A stretch of 64,000 nucleotides of DNA from contig JAUIFJ010000016.1 in NCBI GenBank assembly GCA_030429345.1, positions 1 through 64,000 on the forward strand, given 5' to 3'. Both the position numbers and the translations under genes were made by a program. Below, piece after piece: positions 63,970-64,000 of this stretch (the stretch's first letter is position 1; every line of letters starts with the position of its first letter). The notes under the pieces are model-generated. The model ran no database searches. It had not been told where the DNA came from and worked only from the letters and a program-made list of their open reading frames with translations. The DNA comes from a bacterium (lineage in GTDB: Bacteria; CAIWAD01).

Positions 63970-64000
63970 CATGTTCTGACCCTGGTAGGGATGGAAAATC

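Overview
The window is a piece of a GC-rich bacterial chromosome that carries a long, visibly AT-richer inserted element. The chromosomal parts (1-4662 and 52048-64000) encode large secreted proteins with signal peptides. Three of them end in a type IX secretion (T9SS) type A sorting domain, with the PNPFNP motif and a final R-K-M-hydrophobic-L-L-K/R. This points to the FCB superphylum and the heavily secretory candidate phyla around Fibrobacterota, Cloacimonadota and Delongbacteria. The exact phylum is inference. I see no rRNA, tRNA or CRISPR array.

The central result is an integrated element of about 47.4 kb (4663-52047). It is bounded by a perfect 56-bp direct repeat. The left copy is the last 36 bases of the coding sequence of a T9SS-sorted protein plus 20 bases downstream, so insertion keeps the host protein intact. 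A tyrosine recombinase gene lies next to the left repeat. Matching 21-bp double-motif sites lie about 120 bp inside each end and look like integrase arm sites; the left one overlaps the integrase promoter.

Layout of the element. Left, 4.8-9.4 kb: integrase, an HTH excisionase-like protein, and a DUF932 / RecB-like nuclease / zinc-motif operon. 9.4-14.6 kb: a secreted SUMF1-fold protein, small regulators, a primase-helicase and an iteron-rich candidate origin. 14.8-17.5 kb: an XRE protein fused to a deoxyribosyltransferase/TIR-like domain, then an IS3 remnant. 17.7-29.3 kb: a 3471-residue secreted YD/RHS-repeat protein ending in a peptidoglycan-peptidase-like toxin domain, with a candidate exported immunity protein. 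29.5-38.0 kb: two divergent operons encoding a type II secretion / type IV pilus-like machine. 38.3-45.2 kb: a CoiA-like protein, an OLD-family nuclease, a frameshifted restriction-like nuclease, a trypsin-like protease and an AbiGi-like protein, which together look like a defence cluster. 45.2-48.8 kb: secreted cargo, including a T9SS-sorted protein and a second SUMF1-fold protein. Right end: small unknown genes and a regulator with two kinds of HTH.

I found no relaxase, VirB4, coupling protein, terminase or capsid gene, so this is not an obvious conjugative element or prophage. The most interesting system is the mobile pairing of a secretion/pilus machine with a giant exported YD-repeat toxin and its candidate periplasmic immunity protein. 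Also notable is integration into the codons of a T9SS sorting signal, a site type that recurs in the host genome.

Right of the element lie a 1705-residue protein built of nine long beta-helix-like repeats, a T9SS-sorted multidomain protein, and an M36-like secreted metalloprotease with a T9SS signal.
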